DNA of 36,464 bases from contig JAQYVR010000133.1 of the NCBI GenBank assembly GCA_030145395.1, forward strand, positions 1 to 36,464, given 5' to 3'. The position numbers and the translations under genes were made by a program. Shown here piece after piece: positions 17,948 through 27,871 of the stretch. The notes under the pieces are model-generated. The model made no database searches, was not told where the DNA came from, and worked only from the letters and a program-made list of their open reading frames with translations. The stretch is from Desulfobacteria bacterium. GTDB taxonomy: Bacteria; Desulfobacterota; Desulfobacteria; Desulfobacterales; C00003060. Each line of letters opens with the position of its first letter. Position 1 is the stretch's first letter.

Positions 17948-18062
17948 CCACCCGCAAACGGGTGGCTTGAATCTTCCCGCATAGCGGGAAAAGGCAAACG
18001 CACGCAGGTGCGTTAATCGTTGCGGTTGTACCGGGTGCAAAGCACCCGGTTTGAAAACAACC
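17948..18062. other. Cluster of four consecutive short perfect hairpins
   Basis: CCACCCG-CAAA-CGGGTGG (17948-17965); TTCCCGC-ATA-GCGGGAA (17974-17990); AACGCAC-GCAG-GTGCGTT (17997-18014); ACCGGGTGC-AAA-GCACCCGGT (18030-18050), the last within an outer GGTTGT/ACAACC stem. Confidence 0.7.
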
Positions 18063-18117
18063 AATCAAGAAGAAAGGGGGGCGTTCTGCTGGTTGTGAGA
18101 AACTAGCTTGCCGTCCC

Positions 18118-19071
18118 CTAAAAAAGGGCCCGGAGAGAGTCCAAAACAGAGGCCATGTCTTCGGCCAGGGGGGATTCAAAGTTCATTGATGTGTCTGTTT
18201 TGGGGTGAAAGAACGTGAGTTGCCAGGCATGGAGCATTTGTCGGCGCACAGTCCCCAGAACCTCTCGCGTCTGCCTGGAAGGGATTGTCTTCCATCTCCC
18301 CTTTTTCCCATATTTGGCGTCCCCGACTACTGTATGGCCCATGGCCGCACAGTGGACACGAACCTGGTGGGTCCGCCCGGTCTTCAAATCGACTTCGAGA
18401 AGAGTCACACCAGAGAACCCTTCCTTTATCTTCCAGCGCGTCTCGGTGGGCCGACTTTGACGGCTCTGGGTGGACATCTTTTTTCGATCTGTTGGATGAC
18501 GCCCTATTGGAAGCTTTATCACCCCTGATGGTTTCTTCACCTCACCATAAACGAGAGCCAGGTACACCTTGCCCACCTGACGCATCTTGAATTGACGGCT
18601 TAGGCTCTTGTAGGCCAAATCGGTCTTTGCAACGACAATACAACCCGACGTCTCTTTGTCAAGGCGATGGACTATGCCTGGACGAATTCCGTCCCCGAGG
18701 CCTTCAAGGTCCGGGCAGTGAAAGAGCAATGCGTTCGCAAGGGTCCTGCTTTTGTGACCCGCCCCAGGATGGACCACAAGCCCTGGAGGTTTGTTCAAAA
18801 CGATCACATCCCGGTCTTCATGCAGAATAGAGAGGGGGATTTCTTCAGGTTTGCATGTGACAGATTCCGGGGCAGGGATCTCTGACCGGACAACGTCTCC
18901 CGGCCTGGTTATGTATCCCGGTTTCTTGATAAGTCGATTGACGGTGATGTGGCCGGAACGGATTAACCGGCTTGCATGGGAGCGGGAAAGGGTGGGCAAA
19001 TGCTCAACGACGACGGTATCGAGTCGATGGCCGGCATCTGGTTCGGTTACGGTAAAACTGAAGACAGGCAA
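18118..19071 (-). CDS. rluD: RluD-family 23S rRNA pseudouridine synthase
   Basis: N-terminal S4 domain, catalytic GIVHRLDKETSGCIVVAKT, GRTHQVRVHCAAMGHTVVGDAKYG. Confidence 0.9.
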   Translation of the reverse strand: MPVFSFTVTEPDAGHRLDTVVVEHLPTLSRSHASRLIRSGHITVNRLIKKPGYITRPGDVVRSEIPAPESVTCKPEEIPLSILHEDRDVIVLNKPPGLVVHPGAGHKSRTLANALLFHCPDLEGLGDGIRPGIVHRLDKETSGCIVVAKTDLAYKSLSRQFKMRQVGKVYLALVYGEVKKPSGVIKLPIGRHPTDRKKMSTQSRQSRPTETRWKIKEGFSGVTLLEVDLKTGRTHQVRVHCAAMGHTVVGDAKYGKKGRWKTIPSRQTREVLGTVRRQMLHAWQLTFFHPKTDTSMNFESPLAEDMASVLDSLRALF

Positions 19072-19079
19072 GCCTCCTG

Positions 19080-19568
19080 TTACTCTTCCAGGTCAAATAT
19101 GGCCTTTATATCCGACATAATAGCACCCTCGTCGGTCTTCTTGGCGATGGATAGTTCTTTGAGAAGGAGACTCTCCGCTGTGTCCAGCATCTTACGTTCA
19201 CCAAAAGAGAGGTCTTTATCCAGCTTCAGCAGGTACAGGTCTCTGAGGACCTCTGCCACCTCGTAAACCGATCCGGTCTTGATCTTTTCCATGTAGTCAC
19301 GGTAACGCCGGTTCCAGGTCTGATTGTCCGCGGGAATGTCTCGCTTCTTCATGATTTCATAGACTTTTGCCACTTCCTCTGTGTCGATGATATCTCGCAG
19401 ACCCACAGACTCAACGTTGTTCACCGGTATCATGATGATCATGTCGTTTTCGAGTATCTTCATGATATAAAAATCCTGTTTTTTTCCCAAGATATCTCGC
19501 GACTCGATCGCCTCGATACACCCCACGCCGTGGGCTGGGTAAACTGCCAGATCTCCAACTTTAAACAT
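19080..19568 (-). CDS. CarD family transcriptional regulator
   Basis: MFKVGDLAVYPAHGVGCIEAIESRDILGKKQDFYIMKI...WNRRYRDYMEKIKTG. Confidence 0.92.
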   Translation of the reverse strand: MFKVGDLAVYPAHGVGCIEAIESRDILGKKQDFYIMKILENDMIIMIPVNNVESVGLRDIIDTEEVAKVYEIMKKRDIPADNQTWNRRYRDYMEKIKTGSVYEVAEVLRDLYLLKLDKDLSFGERKMLDTAESLLLKELSIAKKTDEGAIMSDIKAIFDLEE

Positions 19569-19762
19569 ACGAATAACTCCGCTTTTCTAAGATACAGGTG
19601 TGGCTATCCTGCGCAACTTAGGTACTTTATCACTTTTTTGATAAAGAATCAACTCTAAACCTGTAATTACGTTTGGCTGCATGCCCTCACCGGTCATGGG
19701 AAAGCCTCACTTCTTGGTAAACAAGCCCCGCCCGGAGGCCGGGGTCTTCCAGTATGAAACAA

Positions 19763-19798
19763 AAAAGGATTGGCGTGGATTGCCACGCCAATCCTTTT
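19763..19798 (-). terminator. Rho-independent terminator downstream of hppA
   Basis: 16-bp perfect stem aaaaggattggcgtgg/ccacgccaatcctttt with 4-nt loop; followed on the minus strand by a T run. Confidence 0.85.
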
Positions 19799-19828
19799 AT
19801 AAGGGTCAACGAATAGCAGATAATACCG

Positions 19829-21859
19829 TTAAACCAGGTACGGCACCATCAGCAGAGCTACAACGTTCAGGATCTTGATCATAGGGTTGACGGCAGGGCC
19901 GGCAGTGTCCTTGTAAGGATCGCCGACTGTGTCGCCCGTAACAGCGGCCATGTGGGCCTCGCTCCCCTTGCCACCAAGATGACCGTCCTCGATGTACTTC
20001 TTGGCATTATCCCAGGCTGCGCCCCCCGTGGTCATGGAGATGGCCACAAAGACGCCTGTGATGATACTACCGATCAGCACGGCACCCAGCGCAACCGGTC
20101 CAAGCAAGAAACCGACAACGATCGGCACAATCACCGGGATAAGGGCCGGTACAATCATCTCTTTAAGGGCAAAGCGGGTCACGATATCCACGCAGGCAGC
20201 ATAGTCCGGTTTTGCCGTACCTTCCATGATCCCGGGGATTTCCCGGAATTGACGCCTTACCTCGACCACGACCTGGCCACCGGCTTTTCCCACGGCCATC
20301 ATCGCGATGGAGGCAAAGAGGTACGGAAGGAGCCCGCCGATAAAGAGGCCGATGATCACGTCCACGTTGCCGAGATCAAAGGTCAAAGGCTCAAAGGCAC
20401 CACTGCCAGCAGCGGCTCGTCCGAATTCCTTAAGATCCTGGATATACGCGGCAAAGAGGACCAGGGCTGCCAGACCGGCTGAACCGATCGCATACCCCTT
20501 GGTAACCGCCTTGGTGGTGTTTCCAACAGCATCCAGCGGATCAGTAACCGCACGGACACTTTCATCCATCCCCGCCATCTCAGCGATACCACCGGCATTG
20601 TCGGTGATCGGTCCGTAGGCATCAATGGCAATAACCATGCCGGTCATCGACAGCATACTCATGGCAGCCAGGGCGATCCCGAAAAGGTCTGCCAGATGGT
20701 AAGAGGCATAGATAGAGGCACAGATCAGAAGGACCGGGACGGCCGTGGACTGCATGCTTACCGCAAGGCCGGCGATGATGTTCGTGCCGTGCCCTGTGGT
20801 GGATGCCTCTGCAATCGCCTTAACCGGACCTCGGAGACCTGTATAATACTCGGTCACGATAACGATACCCACGGTCAGCACCAGACCGATCAGTGTGCAG
20901 AAATAAAGATTCATAATGGGGATTCCCAATCCGCCCATCATCTTCGTGGTCGCCGGGTAAAAGCAAACACCGGCGATAATAGCTGAACCGAACATCCCCT
21001 TGTAAAGGGCGCCCATGATGTACCCGCCGGAACCAAGCCTTACAAAGAAGCTTGCAATGATGGATGCTATAATGGAGATAGCGCCCAGAACGAGCGGGAA
21101 GGTCACTGCATTATTGTAAACTTCTGCCCCGACCTTGGACTCAGGAAACAGTAGATGGGCAAGGAGCATGGCAGCCACAGCAGTAACGGCATAGGTCTCA
21201 AAGAGGTCTGCGGCCATACCCGCGCAGTCGCCCACATTGTCACCCACGTTGTCTGCAATGGTTGCCGGGTTTCTGGGATCATCTTCTGGGATGCCGGCCT
21301 CGACCTTACCCACAAGGTCTGCACCAACGTCCGCGCCCTTGGTGAAGATACCACCACCGAGCCGCGCAAAGATGGAGATCAGGCTCCCGCCAAAACCGAG
21401 CGCTATAAGGGCCTTGATGTCGTGGGTAAGGTAGTAGTAGCCCGCCACGGACATCAGGGCAAGACCTGCCACGATCATCCCTGTAACCGTTCCGCCCCTG
21501 AAGGCCATGGAGAGCCCGGCCCCGAGACCCTTTTTGGAGGCCTCTGCCGTGCGCACGTTTGCAAGGACTGATACGCGCATGCCAATATAGCCTGCAAGGT
21601 AAGAGGCTGTGGCCCCGATGATGAAGCCGATGGCGTTCGTAAGCCCCAGGGTCGCCCCGATGATGATTACAATCACCGCAGCCGCAATAAATACAGTCTT
21701 CATCTGGCGGTTAAGATAGGCTATTGCCCCTTCCTTGATCGCGCCAGCGATCTCAGTCATTTTTTCGTCCCCTGCCGGGGCGCTTTTTACCGCGCTTGCC
21801 AAAAGCAGGGCAAAGATTACACCTACCGCACCAACAAGTGTACAATAAAGCTCAATCAT
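19829..21859 (-). CDS. hppA: Membrane-bound proton-translocating pyrophosphatase, K+-independent type
   Basis: [79 protein letters not shown]. Confidence 0.95.
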   Translation of the reverse strand: MIELYCTLVGAVGVIFALLLASAVKSAPAGDEKMTEIAGAIKEGAIAYLNRQMKTVFIAAAVIVIIIGATLGLTNAIGFIIGATASYLAGYIGMRVSVLANVRTAEASKKGLGAGLSMAFRGGTVTGMIVAGLALMSVAGYYYLTHDIKALIALGFGGSLISIFARLGGGIFTKGADVGADLVGKVEAGIPEDDPRNPATIADNVGDNVGDCAGMAADLFETYAVTAVAAMLLAHLLFPESKVGAEVYNNAVTFPLVLGAISIIASIIASFFVRLGSGGYIMGALYKGMFGSAIIAGVCFYPATTKMMGGLGIPIMNLYFCTLIGLVLTVGIVIVTEYYTGLRGPVKAIAEASTTGHGTNIIAGLAVSMQSTAVPVLLICASIYASYHLADLFGIALAAMSMLSMTGMVIAIDAYGPITDNAGGIAEMAGMDESVRAVTDPLDAVGNTTKAVTKGYAIGSAGLAALVLFAAYIQDLKEFGRAAAGSGAFEPLTFDLGNVDVIIGLFIGGLLPYLFASIAMMAVGKAGGQVVVEVRRQFREIPGIMEGTAKPDYAACVDIVTRFALKEMIVPALIPVIVPIVVGFLLGPVALGAVLIGSIITGVFVAISMTTGGAAWDNAKKYIEDGHLGGKGSEAHMAAVTGDTVGDPYKDTAGPAVNPMIKILNVVALLMVPYLV

Positions 21860-22467
21860 AGTCTCCTCCCAACATTTCTTTCTGAATTTGTCTCACCATG
21901 AAATCTATTCATCGCCTCTGATACACCCTCAAAAAGGACAGTCTTTACCGCATGTTCCGCTGTTGATATGACCTCTGAGAGTTGCTTCTCCTGTTCCGCG
22001 TCAAATCTCCCCAACACATAGGCGCTTACATCATTATCCATTTGAGGGCGCCCAATTCCGATGCGGACCCGGACAAATTCATCGCTTCCCCATGCGACGA
22101 TCAGAGACCTCACGCCATTATGTCCTGCATCCCCTCCTTTCTCCTTTATTTTGATTTTGCCAAATAGAACATCTATGTCATCATGAATCACCAAGACTTT
22201 TTCGGTGTCCAAGTCGAAAGAAGTTGCCAGGTCCCTGACTGACGGGCCACTCAGATTCATAAATGTCATGGGCTTGGCAAGGATCACATGCCGGCCATCC
22301 ACTTTGCCGGAACCAAAATCGCTCTTAAATCTCTGTTTATCCAGCGAAATCCCGTGTCTGAGTGCCAGACGATCAACAACCATGTATCCAACGTTGTGCC
22401 GGGTCAGTCGGTACGCCGCCCCGGGATTGCCTAACCCAACGATCAGCTGAAACCTGTGTTCTGGCAT
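21856..22467 (-). CDS. pth: Peptidyl-tRNA hydrolase
   Basis: [65 protein letters not shown]. Stop overlaps the hppA start as ATGA. Confidence 0.95.
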   Translation of the reverse strand: MPEHRFQLIVGLGNPGAAYRLTRHNVGYMVVDRLALRHGISLDKQRFKSDFGSGKVDGRHVILAKPMTFMNLSGPSVRDLATSFDLDTEKVLVIHDDIDVLFGKIKIKEKGGDAGHNGVRSLIVAWGSDEFVRVRIGIGRPQMDNDVSAYVLGRFDAEQEKQLSEVISTAEHAVKTVLFEGVSEAMNRFHGETNSERNVGRRL

Positions 22468-22473
22468 CCGCTG

Positions 22474-23145
22474 CTATTCGTCAGAAGCCTCTCGGGTGGC
22501 TTCGGTTTCCCCTTCCTCTCCTTCCTCCGCCTCTTCACCTTCTTCAAGTTCTTCTTCCTCTTCAGGCAACTCTTCTTCTTCCACTGTAGGCGCGACAACC
22601 GTGAGCACCGTGTGGCCCGGTTCAGACAACATCTTTATTTTATCATCCAGCGTAATGTCTTCAACGTGTATGGCATCCCCTATGTCGAGATCTGCTATGT
22701 CGACTTCGATCTTTTCGGGCATGTCCATAGGAAGACAGGATACTTCTAGTTCGTGGCGGACCAACTGCAAGAAGCCGCCCCGCTCTATCCCTATTGACTT
22801 CCCTGTGACCTCAACCGGCACCCTTACCACAATCTCCTCATCCAAAGAGATTTCTAAGAAATCGAGGTGAAGATATTGCCGGGTCACAGGCGAGGTCTGC
22901 ACCTCTTTCACCAGCACCGTGACGTTCTGCGTAACACCGTTCTCGATGACAAGTTTTAGAACCACCTGTTCGGTTCCGCTATCCTTGTAGATCTTCTCCA
23001 GATCCATCGGGGAAACAGTAAGCGACATAGTCTCTCTTTTGGGGCCATACAATACCGCTGGAATCAGGCCCTCACGCCTGAGTGCCCTTGCCGGACTCTT
23101 GCCAACGGTATTTCTCTGGGTGGCTTTTAGATCAAATATTTCCAA
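22474..23145 (-). CDS. rplY: 50S ribosomal protein L25/general stress protein Ctc
   Basis: RNTVGKSPARALRREGLIPAVLYGPK; Ctc C-terminal domain with acidic tail. Confidence 0.93.
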   Translation of the reverse strand: MEIFDLKATQRNTVGKSPARALRREGLIPAVLYGPKRETMSLTVSPMDLEKIYKDSGTEQVVLKLVIENGVTQNVTVLVKEVQTSPVTRQYLHLDFLEISLDEEIVVRVPVEVTGKSIGIERGGFLQLVRHELEVSCLPMDMPEKIEVDIADLDIGDAIHVEDITLDDKIKMLSEPGHTVLTVVAPTVEEEELPEEEEELEEGEEAEEGEEGETEATREASDE

Positions 23146-23203
23146 TGACTTACCTCCTTGATTTCATTCTTTACGTGTTCGTTTCTATATCTAAGCAACA
23201 AGG

Positions 23204-24142
23204 CTACACGAAGAGGGAACTGACCGAACTCCCTGTGTGACTGCGTTGAATCGCCTCGCCCAAAAGTTTGGACACGGACAATACTCGAATCTTGCCACAT
23301 TCCCTGGCTTTGTCACCCATAGGGATCGTATCGGTAACCACAAGGCTTGAAATGTCTGAATCAGTAATCCGCTCCACAGCCGGACCTGAAAGTACCGCAT
23401 GTGCAGAACAAGCGTGAATCTCCGAAGCCCCGCGTTTCTTCAAAGCCAGAGCAGCCTGAGTGAGCGTACCCGCTGTGTCGACCATGTCATCCAGGATAAT
23501 CGCGATCTTGCCCTCAACATCACCCACAACGTTCATGGCTTCAGCCTTGTTTGGGGCATCACGTCGTTTGTCGATGATGGCCATCAGGCTATCAAGGCGC
23601 TTGGCAAAGGCCCGTGCTCTTTCAGCGCCACCGGCGTCCGGAGAAACAACGACCGTATCAGTCCTGAAGTTGTTCTTGATATACTGCAGAAGAACCGGCG
23701 CCGCAAAAAGGTTATCCACCGGCACATTGAAAAAGCCCTGGATTTGTCCTGCATGCAGATCCATCGTAATTACACGGTTGGCACCGGCCACTTCAATCAG
23801 GTCCGCCACCAACTTAGCGCTAATCGGCACACGCGGCGCTATCTTCTTGTCCTGACGGGCATACCCGTAATAGGGTATTACCGCCGTAACGCGTCGGGCT
23901 GACGAACGTTTGAAAGCATCTATCATAAGCAATAGTTCAACCAAATGTTCATTGACCGGAGCACACGTGGACTGCAATATGAATACATCTTTGCCCCGCA
24001 CGTTCTCCCGGATCTCTATCTGAATTTCACCGTCACTGAATCTTTTTACTTCGCAATCACCCAACCCAATACCGATGTGACGGCAAACACTCCCGGCTAA
24101 TTCGGGATTAGAGTTTCCAGCAAACACGACAAGGCTATGCAT
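23204..24142 (-). CDS. prs: Ribose-phosphate pyrophosphokinase
   Basis: [101 protein letters not shown]. Confidence 0.96.
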   Translation of the reverse strand: MHSLVVFAGNSNPELAGSVCRHIGIGLGDCEVKRFSDGEIQIEIRENVRGKDVFILQSTCAPVNEHLVELLLMIDAFKRSSARRVTAVIPYYGYARQDKKIAPRVPISAKLVADLIEVAGANRVITMDLHAGQIQGFFNVPVDNLFAAPVLLQYIKNNFRTDTVVVSPDAGGAERARAFAKRLDSLMAIIDKRRDAPNKAEAMNVVGDVEGKIAIILDDMVDTAGTLTQAALALKKRGASEIHACSAHAVLSGPAVERITDSDISSLVVTDTIPMGDKARECGKIRVLSVSKLLGEAIQRSHTGSSVSSLFV

Positions 24143-24307
24143 TGGTCACCCTACACGCTTGTATGGACATGAAAGTCCCTGATTTTCTATAACCAATTGA
24201 AAGGATAGCTTCTTGGTTGAATCGTTGAGTCGTCGATTGATTAAGTGTTAACACTACTCGACTACTCAACCGCATTCCAATACACGGGGCGAAGCCCCCA
24301 ACTTCTG

Positions 24308-24382
24308 TGGCTGGGGTGGGAGGATTCGAACCTCCGAATGCAGGAACCAAAATCCTGTGTCTTGCCACTTGACGACACCCCA
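24308..24382 (-). tRNA. tRNA-Gln (TTG), CCA encoded
   Basis: Minus strand TGGGGTGTCGTCAAGTGGCAAGACACAGGATTTTGGTTCCTGCATTCGGAGGTTCGAATCCTCCCACCCCAGCCA; anticodon loop TTTTGGT; acceptor TGGGGTG/CACCCCA. Confidence 0.95.
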
Positions 24383-24391
24383 ACATGTTTG

Positions 24392-25243
24392 TCAGGGACG
24401 CAATACGTCCACCAGAAATGTATCCCATTCTCCTCGATCCCTGATGCTGTGAAAGGTCTTTTTGGCCTGATGCCTATCCCTGAACAGACCAAACACACTT
24501 GGCCCGCTCCCGGACATAAGCGCAGTTTCGGCGCCGAGATCGATGAGGGCCCGTTTGACGATTTTGATCTGAGGAAACTTCCTGATGGTTACTTGCTCTA
24601 AATCATTACACAAAAGGTCATTGACCTTGGAGAAAGCCTCTTCAAAGCAGTGATATTTAAAACTTTTTTCACAATTTGTCAATCCTAAACTTAAGTTTTT
24701 GTAAACCCACGACGTTGATACCTCAAATGTGGGTCGCACCAAGACCACGGACAGCGGCGGCACATCTTTGTACACCTCCAGATAATCTCCAATCCCACGG
24801 GCAATTGCCGAATGCCTGATCAAGAAAAAGGGAACATCGGCTCCAATCTTAAGTGCAATCCCCCCAAGCTCCCGATCTGCGAGAGGAAGCCCATAGTGTT
24901 GGTTCAGCCCCATCAGCACGGCAGCAGCATTGCTACTGCCTCCGCCGAGGCCTGCGGCCACAGGTATTACCTTGTCAATAAAAATGGCCACGCCATCGTG
25001 TATTGACAGAGCGTCAAGAAAAAGTGAAGCAGCACGGTGGGCGAGATTGCTTTTGTCTTCCGGTACGCGGGGATGAGCGCACTCGACGCTTATGGTCGAT
25101 TGATTAAAGGCAAGGACTACAGTGTCGAATAGACCAATCCGGCAGAGGAGCGTTATGATTTCATGATATCCATCTGGCCGTTTCCCAACCACCTTAAGAA
25201 AGAGATTAATCTTGGCAGGTGATGGTATGACCAGCTCGTTCAT
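24392..25243 (-). CDS. ispE: 4-diphosphocytidyl-2-C-methyl-D-erythritol kinase
   Basis: PSPAKINLFLKVVGKRPDGYHEI; IPVAAGLGGGSSNAAAVLMGLN; MSGSGPSVFGLF. Confidence 0.95.
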   Translation of the reverse strand: MNELVIPSPAKINLFLKVVGKRPDGYHEIITLLCRIGLFDTVVLAFNQSTISVECAHPRVPEDKSNLAHRAASLFLDALSIHDGVAIFIDKVIPVAAGLGGGSSNAAAVLMGLNQHYGLPLADRELGGIALKIGADVPFFLIRHSAIARGIGDYLEVYKDVPPLSVVLVRPTFEVSTSWVYKNLSLGLTNCEKSFKYHCFEEAFSKVNDLLCNDLEQVTIRKFPQIKIVKRALIDLGAETALMSGSGPSVFGLFRDRHQAKKTFHSIRDRGEWDTFLVDVLRP

Positions 25244-25470
25244 CTGTGTAATTAGGGGCTCTACACCCGTTTGGCGTACCTGCCCGCCGCAGCTCTCGCT
25301 CAGGCGAGGCGGACGGGCCGGAGCAATGGAATGATGGATTTAGCGCAGGCTGTGAGTTGAGCGTTCCATGTTTTCTGTCTTAGCGCAAGGTCACGCCAAA
25401 ACAAGGCACTTCGTGTCCGATCTTAACTCCACAATCCTCAATCCGAAATCCGAAATAGTATAGCCGTCTC

Positions 25471-26943
25471 CTATTTGGTTATGTTGAGGGCCAGAAACCC
25501 CTTCTTTCTCTTCACAAGGATGGGAACGGTGTCGCCTTTCTTTACTTTGTCGATCTGTGACTGATAATCTTCAAGGATCTTGATCGGCTTGTGATCTATC
25601 TCCAGAATGAGATCCCCTTCTCGGACATCGGCCTTATCAGCCGGGCCTCCCTGCTCTATACTTGTTACTACCACGCCTTCGTCTTCTGATATATCAAACT
25701 GCCTGGCAAGATCTCTCGTGAGGGTCGAAACCGTCATGCCCAGGTCGGTCTCTTCCTTGGGCTGTTTCATGGCAAGGCCTTCTTTGTCCTCAGTGCGTTT
25801 GGTTATCTTCACCGTAAAGGTCCGCTCCTTGCCGTCTCTCACGACCTTGAGGGTAATCTTTTCTCCCACGGTTATCCCCGCAACCTTTTGGGAGAGTTGC
25901 CGGCTGTCGTCGATCTTGTCGCCATCCACCTCAATGATCACATCCTTCGGCTCAATCCCGGCCTTATCAGCGGGGTCTCCCGGGAAAACTTCCCCTACCA
26001 GCGCACCTTTGCCGCCTTTCACACCGTAATACTCGGCAAGGTCAGGCGAGAGGTCTTGGATACTGACCCCCAGCCAGCCTCGCGTCACTGAACCAGCGGC
26101 CTTGAGTTGGTCAATTATCCCCCGGGCCATGCTGATCGGAATGGCAAAACCGATCCCCACGTTTCCACCACTTCTCGAAAAGATGGCAGTATTTATGCCT
26201 ACGACCTCACCTTTCATGTTGATAAGCGGCCCACCGCTATTTCCGGGATTGATAGAGGCATCGGTCTGGATAAAATCGTCGTATGGCCCGGAGCCGATGA
26301 CACGTCCCTTGGCACTCACGATACCTGCCGTAACCGTGTGCTCAAGTCCAAACGGGCTCCCGATAGCAACAACCCACTCACCCACGCTCAGCTCATCAGA
26401 GTCACCCAACTTTGCAGTCGTAAAACCTTGCCACGACTTCACCTTGATCAACGCAATGTCGGTCTTGGCGTCTCGACCAACAATCTTGGCATCATATTCC
26501 TTGCCGTTCTTCAGTTTTACCTTGATCTCGTCGGCGTTCTCAACAACATGATTGTTGGTTACGATGAAGCCTTCTTTGTCAATGCAAAACCCTGAACCAA
26601 GGCTTCGCTGCTTAAATTCGCGGGGTGGTCTGTCCCCAAAGAATTTCTCAAAGAAGTCACGAAACTGGTCGTCCTTCCCAAAAGGGTTCTGAAAATGTCT
26701 GAAACCCGGCCCACCGCCCTTGACGACCTTCTCGGTTCGAATATTGACCACAGCAGGGCTGACTGCCATGGCGATATCCGTAAAACTGGCCGGGACCATC
26801 ACAGTTGAAGATGGACTCAAAGCCGAGGTGTCTTGAGTGATATTGAACCCGGAGGCCAAGAAAACCCCAGCCGCTATAGAAACCAGGGCCACCACAAGAA
26901 GAAGGGGCCAGGCACGTTTTTTATTCGGTCTATCAGAATGCAT
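25471..26943 (-). CDS. degP: Do/DegQ family periplasmic serine endoprotease (HtrA)
   Basis: Signal/TM N-terminus, NNHVVENAD (His), TDIALIKV (Asp), INPGNSGGPLIN (Ser), two PDZ domains. Confidence 0.95.
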   Translation of the reverse strand: MHSDRPNKKRAWPLLLVVALVSIAAGVFLASGFNITQDTSALSPSSTVMVPASFTDIAMAVSPAVVNIRTEKVVKGGGPGFRHFQNPFGKDDQFRDFFEKFFGDRPPREFKQRSLGSGFCIDKEGFIVTNNHVVENADEIKVKLKNGKEYDAKIVGRDAKTDIALIKVKSWQGFTTAKLGDSDELSVGEWVVAIGSPFGLEHTVTAGIVSAKGRVIGSGPYDDFIQTDASINPGNSGGPLINMKGEVVGINTAIFSRSGGNVGIGFAIPISMARGIIDQLKAAGSVTRGWLGVSIQDLSPDLAEYYGVKGGKGALVGEVFPGDPADKAGIEPKDVIIEVDGDKIDDSRQLSQKVAGITVGEKITLKVVRDGKERTFTVKITKRTEDKEGLAMKQPKEETDLGMTVSTLTRDLARQFDISEDEGVVVTSIEQGGPADKADVREGDLILEIDHKPIKILEDYQSQIDKVKKGDTVPILVKRKKGFLALNITK

Positions 26944-27274
26944 CCGTTTTCCTCCCTTGACTAATGTTGCGTCTCTAAAATAAGTCTCATTACTATAACG
27001 CCGGCCGAAGGCCTTTTCCGAGCGACATTGAACATTTTCGGAATTAGACGTCAGCTGAGTGCAGCGTTAAGAATCATAAACTGTTTGAGGGCCTTAGGCC
27101 CGAGTTTTGGCGCTCCTCTTCACTACGTGCGGGATTTAGCGGAACGAATCTGACGTCCCGAAAATGGTCACGAAGTAAGGAAAATGGCTTGATGGCGAAG
27201 CCATATTTCTTGAACAGACGTATGAGACACAACACTAATGATAACCGACATAACAGCCTCATCCGTATTACTTC

Positions 27275-27685
27275 TTATTCCGTTTCCTTCACATAGCGCA
27301 TCCTGAGATCATACAGGATATTCTGGAAGAGTTGCTCCTCATCCGGCGTAAGGTTTCCCTTTGTCTTCTCTTCCAGCACGGCAAGGATGTCAATCGTATG
27401 CTTTGCCAGGGGAAGATTCTTGGTCTTTGCACCGCTTGTTGGATCCTCTATCTCTCCAAAATGCAGCAGGGCTGAAGAACTAATAGAAAAGATGAAGGTG
27501 GAAAAATTGACCGCTGGAAGCTGGCCTTCCTCGCCTCCCTCTGGTTCGACCTCAGGCTGTGCAGACTCCTTTTCCGCTACCGTTTCCTCTTTGGTCTCCT
27601 GTGGTTCTTCGCTCGTGTCTTCTCCGCCTTCCGGCGAAAATGTCCGTTTGTCTTTTATGATGAATCCTTTTTCTTCCTCTGTCAT
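27275..27685 (-). CDS. DUF1844 domain-containing protein
   Basis: PAVNFSTFIFSISSSALLHFGEIEDPTSGAKTKNLPLAKHTIDILAVLEEKTKGNLTPDEEQLFQNILYDLRMRYVK; start at MTEEEKG with GAGGG RBS. Confidence 0.88.
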   Translation of the reverse strand: MTEEEKGFIIKDKRTFSPEGGEDTSEEPQETKEETVAEKESAQPEVEPEGGEEGQLPAVNFSTFIFSISSSALLHFGEIEDPTSGAKTKNLPLAKHTIDILAVLEEKTKGNLTPDEEQLFQNILYDLRMRYVKETE

Positions 27686-27871
27686 AATTCCCTCCCTCAC
27701 ATCAACCGCTTTGTCTCGCGCACAAGAAAACTAACAGGACATATTATTTTATGTTCTGCATGAAACATTGTCAAGGTGCTGATCTGTGAACACCGGGCGA
27801 TCACCTCTGGGGGCTCGTCAGTGGGGTGCGAAAATGCCAGTTGTGGGTAGCAAACCAACGAAGAATCGGTT

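Noticed and set aside
19829-21859. Multiple 65-176-aa plus-strand ORFs within hppA
   Set aside because: Antisense shadow ORFs of a GC-rich conserved membrane protein gene.
22474-22580. Glu-rich tail of L25 as a possible unusual feature
   Set aside because: Acidic C-terminal tails are common in Ctc-type L25 proteins.
24245-24601. 118-aa plus-strand ORF, and the minus-strand ORFs 24135-24428 and 24262-24498, spanning the tRNA
   Set aside because: They read through the tRNA-Gln gene and/or antisense to ispE; spurious.
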